Below are positions 8,471 to 17,705 of a DNA stretch of 64,000 bases, one piece after another. Position 1 is the stretch's first letter. Every line of letters begins with the position of its first letter. Below the pieces are notes generated by a model. That model searched no databases. It was not told the DNA's origin and saw only the letters and a program-made list of their open reading frames with translations. Where the stretch lies: assembly GCF_041378895.1 (NCBI RefSeq), contig NZ_CP144212.1:2031501-2095500 (forward strand), written 5' to 3'. Source of the stretch: Dechloromonas sp. ZY10. Lineage in GTDB: Bacteria; Pseudomonadota; Gammaproteobacteria; Burkholderiales; Rhodocyclaceae. The position numbers and the translations under genes are program-made.

Positions 8471-11400
8471 GTTGTAGCTCCCTCTCTCACCCCGGAAAGC
8501 TACAATCACTGCTGACATTGCTGCCAGCGCCGCCTGGGTTGTAGCTCCCTCTCTCACCCCGGAAAGCTACAATCCAGGCCATCGTCAATGCCGTGGCCGC
8601 GCACGTTGTAGCTCCCTCTCTCACCCCGGAAAGCTACAATCCGGGTCCGCCGGCGTCGTCGCCCTGTCGATGTTGTAGCTCCCTCTCTCACCCCGGAAAG
8701 CTACAATCTTTTCTGGAGACCTCCCAATGCCTGTCAAGGTTGTAGCTCCCTCTCTCACCCCGGAAAGCTACAATCGGTGCAAAAATACCTCCCTGCGGTG
8801 GGAGCGTTGTAGCTCCCTCTCTCACCCCGGAAAGCTACAATCCTGCAATCTGACTGGTATAACTACTTTTTCGTTGTAGCTCCCTCTCTCACCCCGGAAA
8901 GCTACAATCCACCCGGCGTCCATATGCTCCAGGAAGACGGTTGTAGCTCCCTCTCTCACCCCGGAAAGCTACAATCATCGACTCCCTTCCGTCCCGTAAG
9001 CGCACCGTTGTAGCTCCCTCTCTCACCCCGGAAAGCTACAATCTCACGAACTTTGCGATAACTAGGCGTCGTCGTTGTAGCTCCCTCTCTCACCCCGGAA
9101 AGCTACAATCTGCCGGTGTTCTGGTAGCCGAACGGATGCAGTTGTAGCTCCCTCTCTCACCCCGGAAAGCTACAATCACACCGACCTACTGATACTTACG
9201 CTTCCATGTTGTAGCTCCCTCTCTCACCCCGGAAAGCTACAATCCCATGCACCCCTCCACAGAGGTGCTAACGCGTTGTAGCTCCCTCTCTCACCCCGGA
9301 AAGCTACAATCCCAGCCTTGACGATAGATGCACGGCCGCAGGTTGTAGCTCCCTCTCTCACCCCGGAAAGCTACAATCATCGTCTCCAAGCTGACCGCCG
9401 ATCCGGCCGTTGTAGCTCCCTCTCTCACCCCGGAAAGCTACAATCCTACCCGCGCCGGCACTTTCACGATGACCTGTTGTAGCTCCCTCTCTCACCCCGG
9501 AAAGCTACAATCCGCTCGATCTGCGTTACGCTGGCCACCGAGGTTGTAGCTCCCTCTCTCACCCCGGAAAGCTACAATCAGAACAGGCGTTCGCCTTCAA
9601 CAGGTTCGCGTTGTAGCTCCCTCTCTCACCCCGGAAAGCTACAATCTTCGGTGGTCATCAATGCCTATTTTGCCAAGTTGTAGCTCCCTCTCTCACCCCG
9701 GAAAGCTACAATCGCGAGGGCATTGAGGTGGTCGCGGCGGCAGGTTGTAGCTCCCTCTCTCACCCCGGAAAGCTACAATCATTGTTATAACCATACGCGG
9801 TGCCGGAGCGGTTGTAGCTCCCTCTCTCACCCCGGAAAGCTACAATCCGCAACGAGCAAGGACGCCACGCATTCTAAGTTGTAGCTCCCTCTCTCACCCC
9901 GGAAAGCTACAATCAGCATGACCCAGCTGGATATATTCAATCACGTTGTAGCTCCCTCTCTCACCCCGGAAAGCTACAATCTTGCGGTGCGTGCGGTGCT
10001 TGCGGGGCGGTGTTGTAGCTCCCTCTCTCACCCCGGAAAGCTACAATCCCTGTAGCTGGACAGTCGAGAGCCCCTTATGTTGTAGCTCCCTCTCTCACCC
10101 CGGAAAGCTACAATCCTTTGAGCGAGCATCGACGAGGAATGAGCGGTTGTAGCTCCCTCTCTCACCCCGGAAAGCTACAATCGCCATCAAGCAAGGGGCT
10201 GCATGCCAAGGAGTTGTAGCTCCCTCTCTCACCCCGGAAAGCTACAATCACGTGATAGTGCGGAGCGCCGCGCTTCTGTGTTGTAGCTCCCTCTCTCACC
10301 CCGGAAAGCTACAATCACGACAGAAACAACCTCATAGGTTTTCCCGGTTGTAGCTCCCTCTCTCACCCCGGAAAGCTACAATCTCCTTCAGCATAAAATC
10401 CCGTCGCAGTTGGGTTGTAGCTCCCTCTCTCACCCCGGAAAGCTACAATCTTTACTTCGGTTTTGCCTTTTTGAACCTCGGTTGTAGCTCCCTCTCTCAC
10501 CCCGGAAAGCTACAATCCCGGAACCCATTACACCGCAATAGCATTTGGTTGTAGCTCCCTCTCTCACCCCGGAAAGCTACAATCATTGCTCAACGATGCG
10601 CGGAACGTCTTGATGTTGTAGCTCCCTCTCTCACCCCGGAAAGCTACAATCGGGCGTGGCGCTTTGCCGATGGGCCATTGGTTGTAGCTCCCTCTCTCAC
10701 CCCGGAAAGCTACAATCTCAAGTTCCATCGGCACAGGTTCGCGGGCTGTTGTAGCTCCCTCTCTCACCCCGGAAAGCTACAATCTTGTTCCGCGCAGGGG
10801 CGATGATACGATGAGTTGTAGCTCCCTCTCTCACCCCGGAAAGCTACAATCCAATGGCATTCCGCGCCTCGCTATGACGAGGTTGTAGCTCCCTCTCTCA
10901 CCCCGGAAAGCTACAATCCTTGAGCGCAGCAATGGCGTCGCCGAAGTTGTTGTAGCTCCCTCTCTCACCCCGGAAAGCTACAATCCTGGCTGCCGAGATG
11001 GTCGGTAAAGACCTCGTTGTAGCTCCCTCTCTCACCCCGGAAAGCTACAATCTTGCAACAATCATCTTCGTAGGGCCACGTAGTTGTAGCTCCCTCTCTC
11101 ACCCCGGAAAGCTACAATCCATTGTCCAAGCGGCCTGCCGCGACTTGCTGTTGTAGCTCCCTCTCTCACCCCGGAAAGCTACAATCTCATCAAGACCGAT
11201 TTAAGAACAAGACAGAGTTGTAGCTCCCTCTCTCACCCCGGAAAGCTACAATCCAGGCCGGGAAGCTCAGAGGTCAGCGCCGCGTTGTAGCTCCCTCTCT
11301 CACCCCGGAAAGCTACAATCCCAGACATACGGGAACAGCCGATAAGGGTCGTTGTAGCTCCCTCTCTCACCCCGGAAAGCTACAATCTTCTGTTTCGTGA

Positions 11401-11922
11401 GGGCCGCTAGTTCCTCCGTTGTAGCTCCCTCTCTCACCCCGGAAAGCTACAATCTCAACAACGCGCGTCAGCTTTGCCAGTGTTGTTGTAGCTCCCTCTC
11501 TCACCCCGGAAAGCTACAATCCTCGCCCCTCTTCTGACTTTATGCCTAGCGGTTGTAGCTCCCTCTCTCACCCCGGAAAGCTACAATCCAGATCGCCGAG
11601 ACTCTGGCTGCCGTCAATGTTGTAGCTCCCTCTCTCACCCCGGAAAGCTACAATCCCGCCCAGCTGCCGCTGCATCGCCAGCGAGGTTGTAGCTCCCTCT
11701 CTCACCCCGGAAAGCTACAATCGTATTGCCACGCACTTGCTTGTCTTCCCGTGTTGTAGCTCCCTCTCTCACCCCGGAAAGCTACAATCTTCGCTAGAAC
11801 CCTCGCCATAGTACCTTACGTTGTAGCTCCCTCTCTCACCCCGGAAAGCTACAATTCTTGGTGCGGGACGACGAATGCAAGCGGGGTTGTAGCTCCCTCT
11901 CTCACCCCGGAAAGCTACAATC
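8471..11922 (+). CRISPR. type II-C CRISPR array, 52 repeats and 51 spacers
   Basis: Counted directly: 52 repeats beginning GTTGTAGCTCCC and ending GGAAAGCTACAATC. The unit is a 37-base repeat plus a 30-base spacer (period 67), except the units starting at 10615 and 11820 (66 bases). All repeats look identical except the one at 11820, whose 37th base is T rather than C. The first 20 bases differ by one base from the Neisseria meningitidis II-C repeat. As in that species, each repeat ends in a TACAAT -10-like box. The + strand is the crRNA sense: it pairs with the tracrRNA anti-repeat near 16593-16628, and a T-rich terminator follows on this strand. Uniform repeats and many distinct spacers suggest recent or active acquisition. 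Spacer targets were not searched. Confidence 0.99.
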
Positions 11923-11933
11923 TCACCGACCCG

Positions 11934-11971
11934 AAATTCCCGCCCGGCGTAAGCTGGGCGGGAATTTTTTT
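11934..11971 (+). terminator. terminator between the CRISPR array and cas2
   Basis: An 11-bp stem (AATTCCCGCCC/GGGCGGGAATT) is followed by a long T run. It would end pre-crRNA transcription on the + strand; the AAATT on the other side gives some terminator character for the converging cas operon. Confidence 0.9.
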
Positions 11972-11984
11972 GCCAAAATGTGCA

Positions 11985-12317
11985 TCAGAAAAGCAGCATT
12001 TGGTTGGCCGTGACCTTTTTTTCCTGAAAAAGGGGCAGGCCAACCAACAGTTTTATACCCGCGAACTGCTTTTCGGTGACGGTCATGCAGCGCACGGAAC
12101 CGGCCGGAGGCAGGTTGTCGATCAGGCGCTTTTGGTGTTTTTCCTGATCGTCGCTGCCATTGAGCAAGCGGCCGTAGACGGACCACTGGATCATGTCGTA
12201 GCCGTCGTTGAGCAGAAAGCGGCGAAATTGCACGTAGGCGCGCTTTTCTGTCTTGGTGACCATAGGTAAGTCAAAGAAGACGATGAGTCGCATGAAGCGT
12301 CGTGTCTCCTTGCTCAT
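11985..12317 (-). CDS. cas2: CRISPR-associated endonuclease Cas2
   Basis: This 110-residue protein would form the Cas1-Cas2 integrase that inserts new spacers. It has the Cas2 ferredoxin-like start FMRLIVFFDLPMVTKTEKRAY, with the conserved Asp after the first strand, and WSVYGRLL in the middle, as in type II Cas2. The gene is last in the cas9-cas1-cas2 operon, starting three bases after the cas1 stop, and is followed by the terminator shared with the array. Length and motifs are normal, so it is expected to be active. Confidence 0.97.
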   Translation of the reverse strand: MSKETRRFMRLIVFFDLPMVTKTEKRAYVQFRRFLLNDGYDMIQWSVYGRLLNGSDDQEKHQKRLIDNLPPAGSVRCMTVTEKQFAGIKLLVGLPLFQEKKVTANQMLLF

Positions 12318-12320
12318 GCC

Positions 12321-13223
12321 TCAGCATTCCAGCACGTGAGCGTGCAGGCCGATGAGCTTCGGCAGATCGAGATCGCTGTCATCCTGCTCGTAGAGGCGGG
12401 CCAGGCTTTCTACGGCATATTCGATGGCGGACAGCGCCGACATTTTGCCCTGCGGCATAGCGACATCGACATTCAGCAGGGCAACCAGCGTTGCCTTGTC
12501 CTGCGGTGAGAGGTCGCCTTCCGTCACGGCGTGATGCTTATAAACGTGGAGATCGACCAAGGGGCGAAACGGTTCGATCAGATCGTCGGCCAGATTGAAG
12601 GCGTTTTGCTCACTGGCATGGAACAGCCCAATGGGCGGATGCAGGCCGTGGGCAACCAACCCACGGGCGATGGCGCCGCGAAAAACGGCGTAGCCATAAT
12701 CGAGGGCTGCATTGGTCCAGCGTTCCTCGGCGCGATAAAAGCCCTGGCCGAACAGTTGGGCAAAATAGAAGGCAGCGGCCTGGCCTTCGAGATTGTCAGC
12801 ATCGCCGGAACGTACCCGGTTGGCGTAGGAGTTCATACGGTCAACGCCCTTGCGATTGCATAAATGCAGGCATTCAGCCTGATTTTCAATCTTGCGCCGG
12901 ACGATGTTGGCCCAAGCCTGCTTGGCGAGTGGTTTGCCGATCTCCAGTTGCTTACGCATCAGCCGCGTGGTGCGCGAATGGGAGAGAAAAGGCAGGAAAA
13001 CGCCGCTGGGCTGATGATTATGGCCTGTGGCATAGAGGCCGATACCGTACTCGGCACAGGCCGAAAGGACCGGGTGGGAGAGCGTGATTTCCCGGTGATT
13101 GAGAACAATGATGGCAATGTCCTCGAAGGGGACAAAGGCCGTTTGATCCTGCTCGATGGCCAATGAGAAATGCTCCCGGCGCAGCTTGGCCGGCCGGGAG
13201 ATCATCACGCTACGCCAACCCAC
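12321..13223 (-). CDS. cas1: CRISPR-associated endonuclease Cas1
   Basis: A 300-residue Cas1 integrase of the type II group. The metal-binding residues are visible as Glu146 (DNLEGQAA), His202 (GLFHASEQNAFNLADDL) and Glu217 (DLIEPFRP). The N-terminal region has the usual strand domain (ISRPAKLRREHFSLAIEQ), and the ATGHNHQPSGVFLPF stretch is characteristic of type II Cas1. The start at 13223 overlaps the end of cas9 by 14 bases; an internal ATG at codon 7 (MISRPAKL) is a possible alternative. No csn2 or cas4 is present, which with this gene order defines subtype II-C. Confidence 0.97.
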   Translation of the reverse strand: MGWRSVMISRPAKLRREHFSLAIEQDQTAFVPFEDIAIIVLNHREITLSHPVLSACAEYGIGLYATGHNHQPSGVFLPFLSHSRTTRLMRKQLEIGKPLAKQAWANIVRRKIENQAECLHLCNRKGVDRMNSYANRVRSGDADNLEGQAAAFYFAQLFGQGFYRAEERWTNAALDYGYAVFRGAIARGLVAHGLHPPIGLFHASEQNAFNLADDLIEPFRPLVDLHVYKHHAVTEGDLSPQDKATLVALLNVDVAMPQGKMSALSAIEYAVESLARLYEQDDSDLDLPKLIGLHAHVLEC

Positions 13224-16200
13224 AGCGTGGCTCCGGTTTGGCAGGGTGGATATTGCCGAGGGTGTCGACGTGGAATTTTTCGACGTTCAGGGCGGTTTTG
13301 ATGCCAATGCTGCGAACTAAACCATCTTTTCCGACCGCTTGATTTCGATCTTGTGCCCAGAGGCTAATCGCCCCAGTTGAACGATCCATGCCAGCGTAGT
13401 AACCAATATAGTCCGCATTTTTTAGCGTGACCTTGATGAGATCGTTTGGGTACATTGAGAAGTGCCAAGCATAAGTGGAATCTATGACTGTCCATTCGTC
13501 TTCTTCACGCCCCTGTACAACCGCACGTTCCGGCAATCCAGTCACCCGATGATGCACATACACCGGCACGAGATAGAATTTCCCGCCCTTGCTGAACACA
13601 TCTACCCGCAGCATGCTGTCGTTCTTGGCGATGCCACCGCGTACCGGGATGCCGGAGAGTTTGTCGATCAGCAACGTGACGGTACGAACGATGGGGCCGG
13701 TCGGGTTGCCAGCGCGGTCCGGTTTGCGCAGCGGATTAGAGGCAGGAAAGGCTTTGTCGCCTTTGCCGCCATGGGCTTCTAGGCGCTCGCGGATAGCGGT
13801 GTAGAGTTTGGCGTTGCGGTGTGGATCAACCAGATTGTCGAGGTCTTTCAGGGTCAGGCTGGTGAGGGCGACCTTTTGGGTGACGCTGCCGTTTTCGCGC
13901 ATTTTTTCCGGTTGACCGTAGATGGTGTCCTTGTGCGCAGCACCACCGTTGCGCCGCTGGACAGCGCGGGAAACGAACAGCGGGCGGACTGCTTCGAGTG
14001 CAACCTCCTCGTAGCTACCCAGGCGGGCCATTTCCTCGCGCAAGAGTACCGGGTCGTCGATCTTGAGGCGTGCTTCGAGTTCGTGGTGGAAATGCGGCCA
14101 AGGCTCGGGGAAGTGCTGCCTGAGTTGCCGGAACATCGCCGGATCAACCATTTCACCGGTGGTGGTGTCGACAAAGCCGCTGCTCACCTGGGCCAATTCT
14201 TTGGTGCGCGAGTAGTCGGATAAGCGCTTGACCATGCCGTGTGTACAGGCTGCAACCACGGCGGCATCGAGGGCGTGGTGACGGTCGCTTTCGCTACGAA
14301 TCTTGTTGATACCCCAGCGGGCGCGCAGGAAGGCGGTCATCTGGCCGCTCAGCACCACGCAACGCTTGGCTTCGCTGCCTTCGGCCAGCTTCAGATGGCG
14401 TTCCACGTAGTTCTTGAAAAAGCGGCAGATATAGCGGGTGTCGTTGAGGTTGCGCGCCTTGAATTCCTCGGCTTCTTTTACGCCGAAATCCTTGCGTAGC
14501 AGGCGGCTGCGCTTAGCGAGGCGGTAGGCGTGGTTCTGTTGAACATAAGCGACGAACAACTGCCAACGCGGGCTGTTTTCCGCGCCACCCAGGTATTCGT
14601 AGGGGGTTCGGTTGCCCTTGTCGCGGTTCTCCTTGGTCAGTACCAGCACCTTGTTGTTCTTGCTGTCGTCGAAGCTGCGTGAGTAGGGCAAGGCGTGGTC
14701 GATTTCGACATAGCCAGGTTCAAGCAGGCGTTCGAGGTCGATAGCTTCAAGTGAGTAGGCGCATTTGCCGAGCTGCTCACGATAAAGACGGAATTTCTCG
14801 AACTCGCCCCCCTTGGGCGGTTGGCCGAATTGCTCGACAAACTGAGTCTTGTCGCGTTCATTTCGTACCTTGTATTCGTCCTGTTCCTTCTTGATCTTGT
14901 TGCGCTCATCCAGCGGTCGCGACAAATCCCGCGCCATTTCGATGTTGACCGCCAGCGGTGAACCGTAGAGACGGACGACGGCATTGACGACCTTGCGTGC
15001 CTGATTGAGTGCACGTAGGACGACCGGGTTGCGCGGGATGTCGGCATCGTCGGCAAAGACCATACGTCCATCCTTGTCGCGTCCGGCGTAGAGAGGCGGC
15101 AGTGTCCGACACGCCCCTTCCCCGGCTTTGTGCAACTGGCTGTGGTGGCCGTACTCAGGTATGGCGGCGACCGCTTCGTCGTAGCGCATGCCGGTTTCCA
15201 TGAAGGGAACGATCTTGTAGAGGGCTGCCAGTGACAGGGAGTGGAATTTGTCGAAGCGAATGTCGAGCAAGGCTTCGACCATGTGCTGAGGATTGGGCAG
15301 ATCGAGTTTGTTCAGTTCGGCGCGAGCTTCGTCGTCGTCTTTATAGATGCTGAGCACGCGTGCAATGTCGTCAAGAACTTGCGGCTGGCCGTTAAATGCG
15401 GCACCAGCCAGCCCTTCCCATTCAGTTTCCAGGCCGGCGTTCTTGAGCTTGCTGCGTAACTCTTGCCAGCCGGGCAGTTTGACCAGCGTGGCGCCTTCCG
15501 GGTCTTTGGCCTTACCTTCGGTTTTCTGCTTTTCGCTCGGGTAAGAGAGGCCAGCGAATTTGAAACCGTCCTTGGGCAGCAAACCGGCTCTTGTCAGCGC
15601 AGCAGCCAGTTGCTTGTAGGTGAGATCACTAGCCTGCTGATAGGGGAGCGGCAAGGCCAGTTGGCGCTCCTGTTCGTTGAGCGGGCGGGTAACGCCGTCA
15701 ATAACAATACGCAGGTTGTTCAGCCGCGTCAGCCAGACATGGCGCTCGGCAGTGAAACTGGCTTTGGGGGCGCGGTATTCATTCTTTTCGAAAGTGCATT
15801 TGCCGAGCATCTTGAGCAAAGCTGCGCCGGAGAGCGGCGGCTTCTGCTGCCAGAACAGGCCGCTCTTGCGGTCACCACTGCCGAGGATGGCGGCTTCCAG
15901 CATTTGGCTGGCAAACGGATTGCCGTATCCGCGTTGAAGCACGAACAACTGCCGTAACTCGTCGCCAAGCAGCCCCCGTGAAAGAGCTTTGGTGTATTCG
16001 CCATGCTTGTTCCGTTGCGCACCAGGAAACTCGGCCAGCACCATTTCAGCAGCACTGCGAAAGCACTTTTCTTCCATTAAGCGCCGCGTGCCAGCCAAGC
16101 CCTGCTTGACTTTGCCGCCTTCACTCTTGGCATCGCCGTCGGCCTGTTTTTCTTCGGCCCGGCTCACCCAGTGAAAACCGCGATGTTTGCACAGGTGGTA

Positions 16201-16551
16201 GATCACCCGCGCCCATTCATCCCGCTCGAGCTTGCGATCCAAGCCCGCAACGCGCAACTGCCAGGGAGAAACCAGCGCCGGATTGGCAGGCGAGAAAAAT
16301 TGTTTATCTGCGACCAGGCCATGCTGCTTGAGAAGGCGCGCCAACTTGGTCAGCCGCCATGCACGGCGCGCCAAACGCCTTCTGGTCAATCTAGCCATCC
16401 GGCGCGTCAGATTTAGGGGATCACCTTCTTTGGCGGTTTCAGCCTTATCGAAGGCGCGCACGCCCAGGTCGACAATCCTCTGCTCGCCCAACACACACCA
16501 CCCCACGGAAGCGATCCCGATATCCAGGCCCAGCGTATACGGCTCCGCCAT
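13210..16551 (-). CDS. cas9: type II-C CRISPR RNA-guided endonuclease Cas9
   Basis: This compact Cas9 has 1113 residues, close to the 1082 of the Neisseria protein. RuvC-I is at the start (GLDIGIASVGW, Asp10), then an arginine-rich bridge helix (about 51-75), the recognition lobe, RuvC-II with Glu538 (VNIEMARD), the HNH domain with Asp618-His619 (YVEIDHALPYSRSFDD) and Asn633, and RuvC-III with His759 and Asp762 (DRHHALDAAVVAA). The C-terminal PAM-interacting part includes SMYPNDLIKV and EKFHVDTLGNIHP. All catalytic residues are present. ATG 16551 follows a GGGGGA ribosome binding site. Codons 878-884 (YGQPEKM) overlap a copy of the dispersed repeat. The PAM cannot be read from sequence. Confidence 0.98.
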   Translation of the reverse strand: MAEPYTLGLDIGIASVGWCVLGEQRIVDLGVRAFDKAETAKEGDPLNLTRRMARLTRRRLARRAWRLTKLARLLKQHGLVADKQFFSPANPALVSPWQLRVAGLDRKLERDEWARVIYHLCKHRGFHWVSRAEEKQADGDAKSEGGKVKQGLAGTRRLMEEKCFRSAAEMVLAEFPGAQRNKHGEYTKALSRGLLGDELRQLFVLQRGYGNPFASQMLEAAILGSGDRKSGLFWQQKPPLSGAALLKMLGKCTFEKNEYRAPKASFTAERHVWLTRLNNLRIVIDGVTRPLNEQERQLALPLPYQQASDLTYKQLAAALTRAGLLPKDGFKFAGLSYPSEKQKTEGKAKDPEGATLVKLPGWQELRSKLKNAGLETEWEGLAGAAFNGQPQVLDDIARVLSIYKDDDEARAELNKLDLPNPQHMVEALLDIRFDKFHSLSLAALYKIVPFMETGMRYDEAVAAIPEYGHHSQLHKAGEGACRTLPPLYAGRDKDGRMVFADDADIPRNPVVLRALNQARKVVNAVVRLYGSPLAVNIEMARDLSRPLDERNKIKKEQDEYKVRNERDKTQFVEQFGQPPKGGEFEKFRLYREQLGKCAYSLEAIDLERLLEPGYVEIDHALPYSRSFDDSKNNKVLVLTKENRDKGNRTPYEYLGGAENSPRWQLFVAYVQQNHAYRLAKRSRLLRKDFGVKEAEEFKARNLNDTRYICRFFKNYVERHLKLAEGSEAKRCVVLSGQMTAFLRARWGINKIRSESDRHHALDAAVVAACTHGMVKRLSDYSRTKELAQVSSGFVDTTTGEMVDPAMFRQLRQHFPEPWPHFHHELEARLKIDDPVLLREEMARLGSYEEVALEAVRPLFVSRAVQRRNGGAAHKDTIYGQPEKMRENGSVTQKVALTSLTLKDLDNLVDPHRNAKLYTAIRERLEAHGGKGDKAFPASNPLRKPDRAGNPTGPIVRTVTLLIDKLSGIPVRGGIAKNDSMLRVDVFSKGGKFYLVPVYVHHRVTGLPERAVVQGREEDEWTVIDSTYAWHFSMYPNDLIKVTLKNADYIGYYAGMDRSTGAISLWAQDRNQAVGKDGLVRSIGIKTALNVEKFHVDTLGNIHPAKPEPRCGLA
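13901..13920 (+). repeat. dispersed T-tract/CGGTTGACCGT element, copy in cas9
   Basis: ATTTTTTCCGGTTGACCGTA on the strand opposite to cas9, corresponding to codons for YGQPEKM near residue 880. Confidence 0.6.
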
Positions 16552-16578
16552 AAATCCCCCACGTCATTAACCAAAACG

Positions 16579-16586
16579 ATTATAAT
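16579..16586. promoter_or_regulatory. overlapping divergent -10 boxes for cas9 and tracrRNA
   Basis: The eight bases ATTATAAT contain a perfect TATAAT on both strands: 16581-16586 for the tracrRNA (+) and 16584-16579 for cas9 (-). Start points would fall near 16593 and 16572. No good -35 box is seen on either side. Confidence 0.6.
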
Positions 16587-16591
16587 AATCC

Positions 16592-16690
16592 CGTTGTAGT
16601 TTTCCGGGGTGAGAGCCGTTGCTACAATAAGGTGTCCCTTCGGGGACGACCGAATCCAACCCGGCAAGCCCTGCTTGCCGGGTTTTCCTT
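16592..16690 (+). ncRNA. tracrRNA of the type II-C system
   Basis: The roughly 100-base RNA starts with an anti-repeat (16593-16628). It is complementary to the crRNA repeat along TTTCCGGGGTGAGAG and GCTACAA, interrupted by a five-base mismatch (CCGTT) that forms the expected internal bulge. The segment CCGTTGCTACAATAAGG is the same as in the Neisseria tracrRNA. It is followed by a short hairpin (GTCCC-TTCG-GGGAC, 16634-16647) and an intrinsic terminator (16659-16690). A TATAAT box lies seven bases before the start. The tail between anti-repeat and terminator is shorter than in Neisseria. The 5' end is predicted, not measured. Confidence 0.92.
16659..16690 (+). terminator. tracrRNA terminator hairpin
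   Basis: An 11-bp stem (ACCCGGCAAGC/GCTTGCCGGGT) with a 3-base loop, then TTTTCCTTTT. It also separates the tracrRNA from the converging lysR gene. Confidence 0.88.
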
Positions 16691-16703
16691 TTCTGGGGCG
16701 GCC

Positions 16704-17591
16704 TTAACGCTCCCCAACCCAGCCCGCCAGTTCATCCACCAGCACCCGCACCCGGTGCGGAACCTGGCGGTTGCTGGGGAAGACGGCGTAGATACCGAGT
16801 AACGGGACGGGGTGGTCGACGAGGATTTCTTCCAGCCGGCCGCTGGCGAGCAGGTCGGCGATGATGAAATCCGGCTGGCAGGTGATGCCCAGCCCTTGCG
16901 CGGCGGCTTCGGCAAGTACATCGCCGTTGCTGGCGCTGAGGGTCGCCGGCAGCGCCAGGGTCCGCGCCTTGCCGGCTTCGCCGAACTGCCAGGGCAACAA
17001 GCTGCCGCCACTGGTATAGCCCAGGCATTGGTGGCCGGGCAAATCTTCGGGTTTTTGCGGTCGACCGTGGCGGGCAAGATATTCCGGCGCCGCGACCACA
17101 CGCATCCGTTCGCTACCGATCCGGCGCACCACATCTTGCCCGGCCAGGCGGTGGGTGATGCGAATGGCGACGTCGACACCGTCTTCGATCAGGTTGATGC
17201 GCCGGTCGCTGTAATCCATGTCGAGTGCCACCTCGGGATAGCGGCGGGCAAAGGCGAGCAGCCAGGGCGCCAGTTTTTTCAGTCCGTAACTGAGCGGCAA
17301 GCTGAGCCGGATCGGCCCGCGCAAGGCCTGCCGCTCCTCGGCCACGCCGGCTTCGGCGGCATCGACCAGATTGAGGATGACGCGGCATTTTTCCAGATAG
17401 GCGCTACCGGCTGAAGTCAGCGTCAGCCGCCGGGTGCTGCGTGCCATCAGTTTGGCACCGAGATGCTCCTCCAGCGCCGCGACCTGCCGGGTCACTACCG
17501 AACGGGCAACGTTGAGTTGCTGCGCGGCGGCGGCAAAGCTGCCGAGCTCGGCAACGCGGACAAACAGCTGCATGGCGGCGAGGCGATCCAT
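16704..17591 (-). CDS. LysR-family transcriptional regulator
   Basis: A 295-residue regulator with the N-terminal winged helix-turn-helix typical of the family (MDRLAAMQLFVRVAELGSF, then LNVARSVVTRQVAALEEHLG) and a substrate-binding-like effector domain from about residue 90. It diverges from the dioxygenase gene across a 114-base gap that holds two short inverted repeats, so it probably regulates that operon and itself. The sequence fits the CrgA/DmlR-like subgroup; the inducer is unknown. A copy of the dispersed CGGTCGACCG element lies within the gene at 17051-17070. Confidence 0.93.
   Translation of the reverse strand: MDRLAAMQLFVRVAELGSFAAAAQQLNVARSVVTRQVAALEEHLGAKLMARSTRRLTLTSAGSAYLEKCRVILNLVDAAEAGVAEERQALRGPIRLSLPLSYGLKKLAPWLLAFARRYPEVALDMDYSDRRINLIEDGVDVAIRITHRLAGQDVVRRIGSERMRVVAAPEYLARHGRPQKPEDLPGHQCLGYTSGGSLLPWQFGEAGKARTLALPATLSASNGDVLAEAAAQGLGITCQPDFIIADLLASGRLEEILVDHPVPLLGIYAVFPSNRQVPHRVRVLVDELAGWVGER
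17051..17070 (+). repeat. dispersed CGGTCGACCG element, copy in lysR
   Basis: GTTTTTGCGGTCGACCGTGG within the lysR gene, on the opposite strand. Confidence 0.55.
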
Positions 17592-17593
17592 TG

Positions 17594-17630
17594 TTGCTCA
17601 TATAGCAATAATCATTTGCAGATTGTCTGC
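17594..17630. promoter_or_regulatory. paired inverted repeats, probable LysR operator
   Basis: TTGCT-CATAT-AGCAA (17594-17608) and GCAGA-TTG-TCTGC (17618-17630) lie between divergent lysR and dioxygenase genes, the usual place for LysR binding sites. Confidence 0.5.
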
Positions 17631-17705
17631 TATTTCGCGCCGCGATGCACGCCTAAAGTACGCCCATCGCCGCACGCTGCGGCTCACCGCTACCGAGGCT
17701 TCCCG

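Noticed and set aside
10564..10767. Open frame on the - strand across the array
   Set aside because: It is a translation of CRISPR repeats, with a repeated GERGSYN pattern, and not a gene.
11923..13223. csn2 or cas4 that would make the system II-A or II-B
   Set aside because: Only cas1 and cas2 follow cas9, and no further frame is left.
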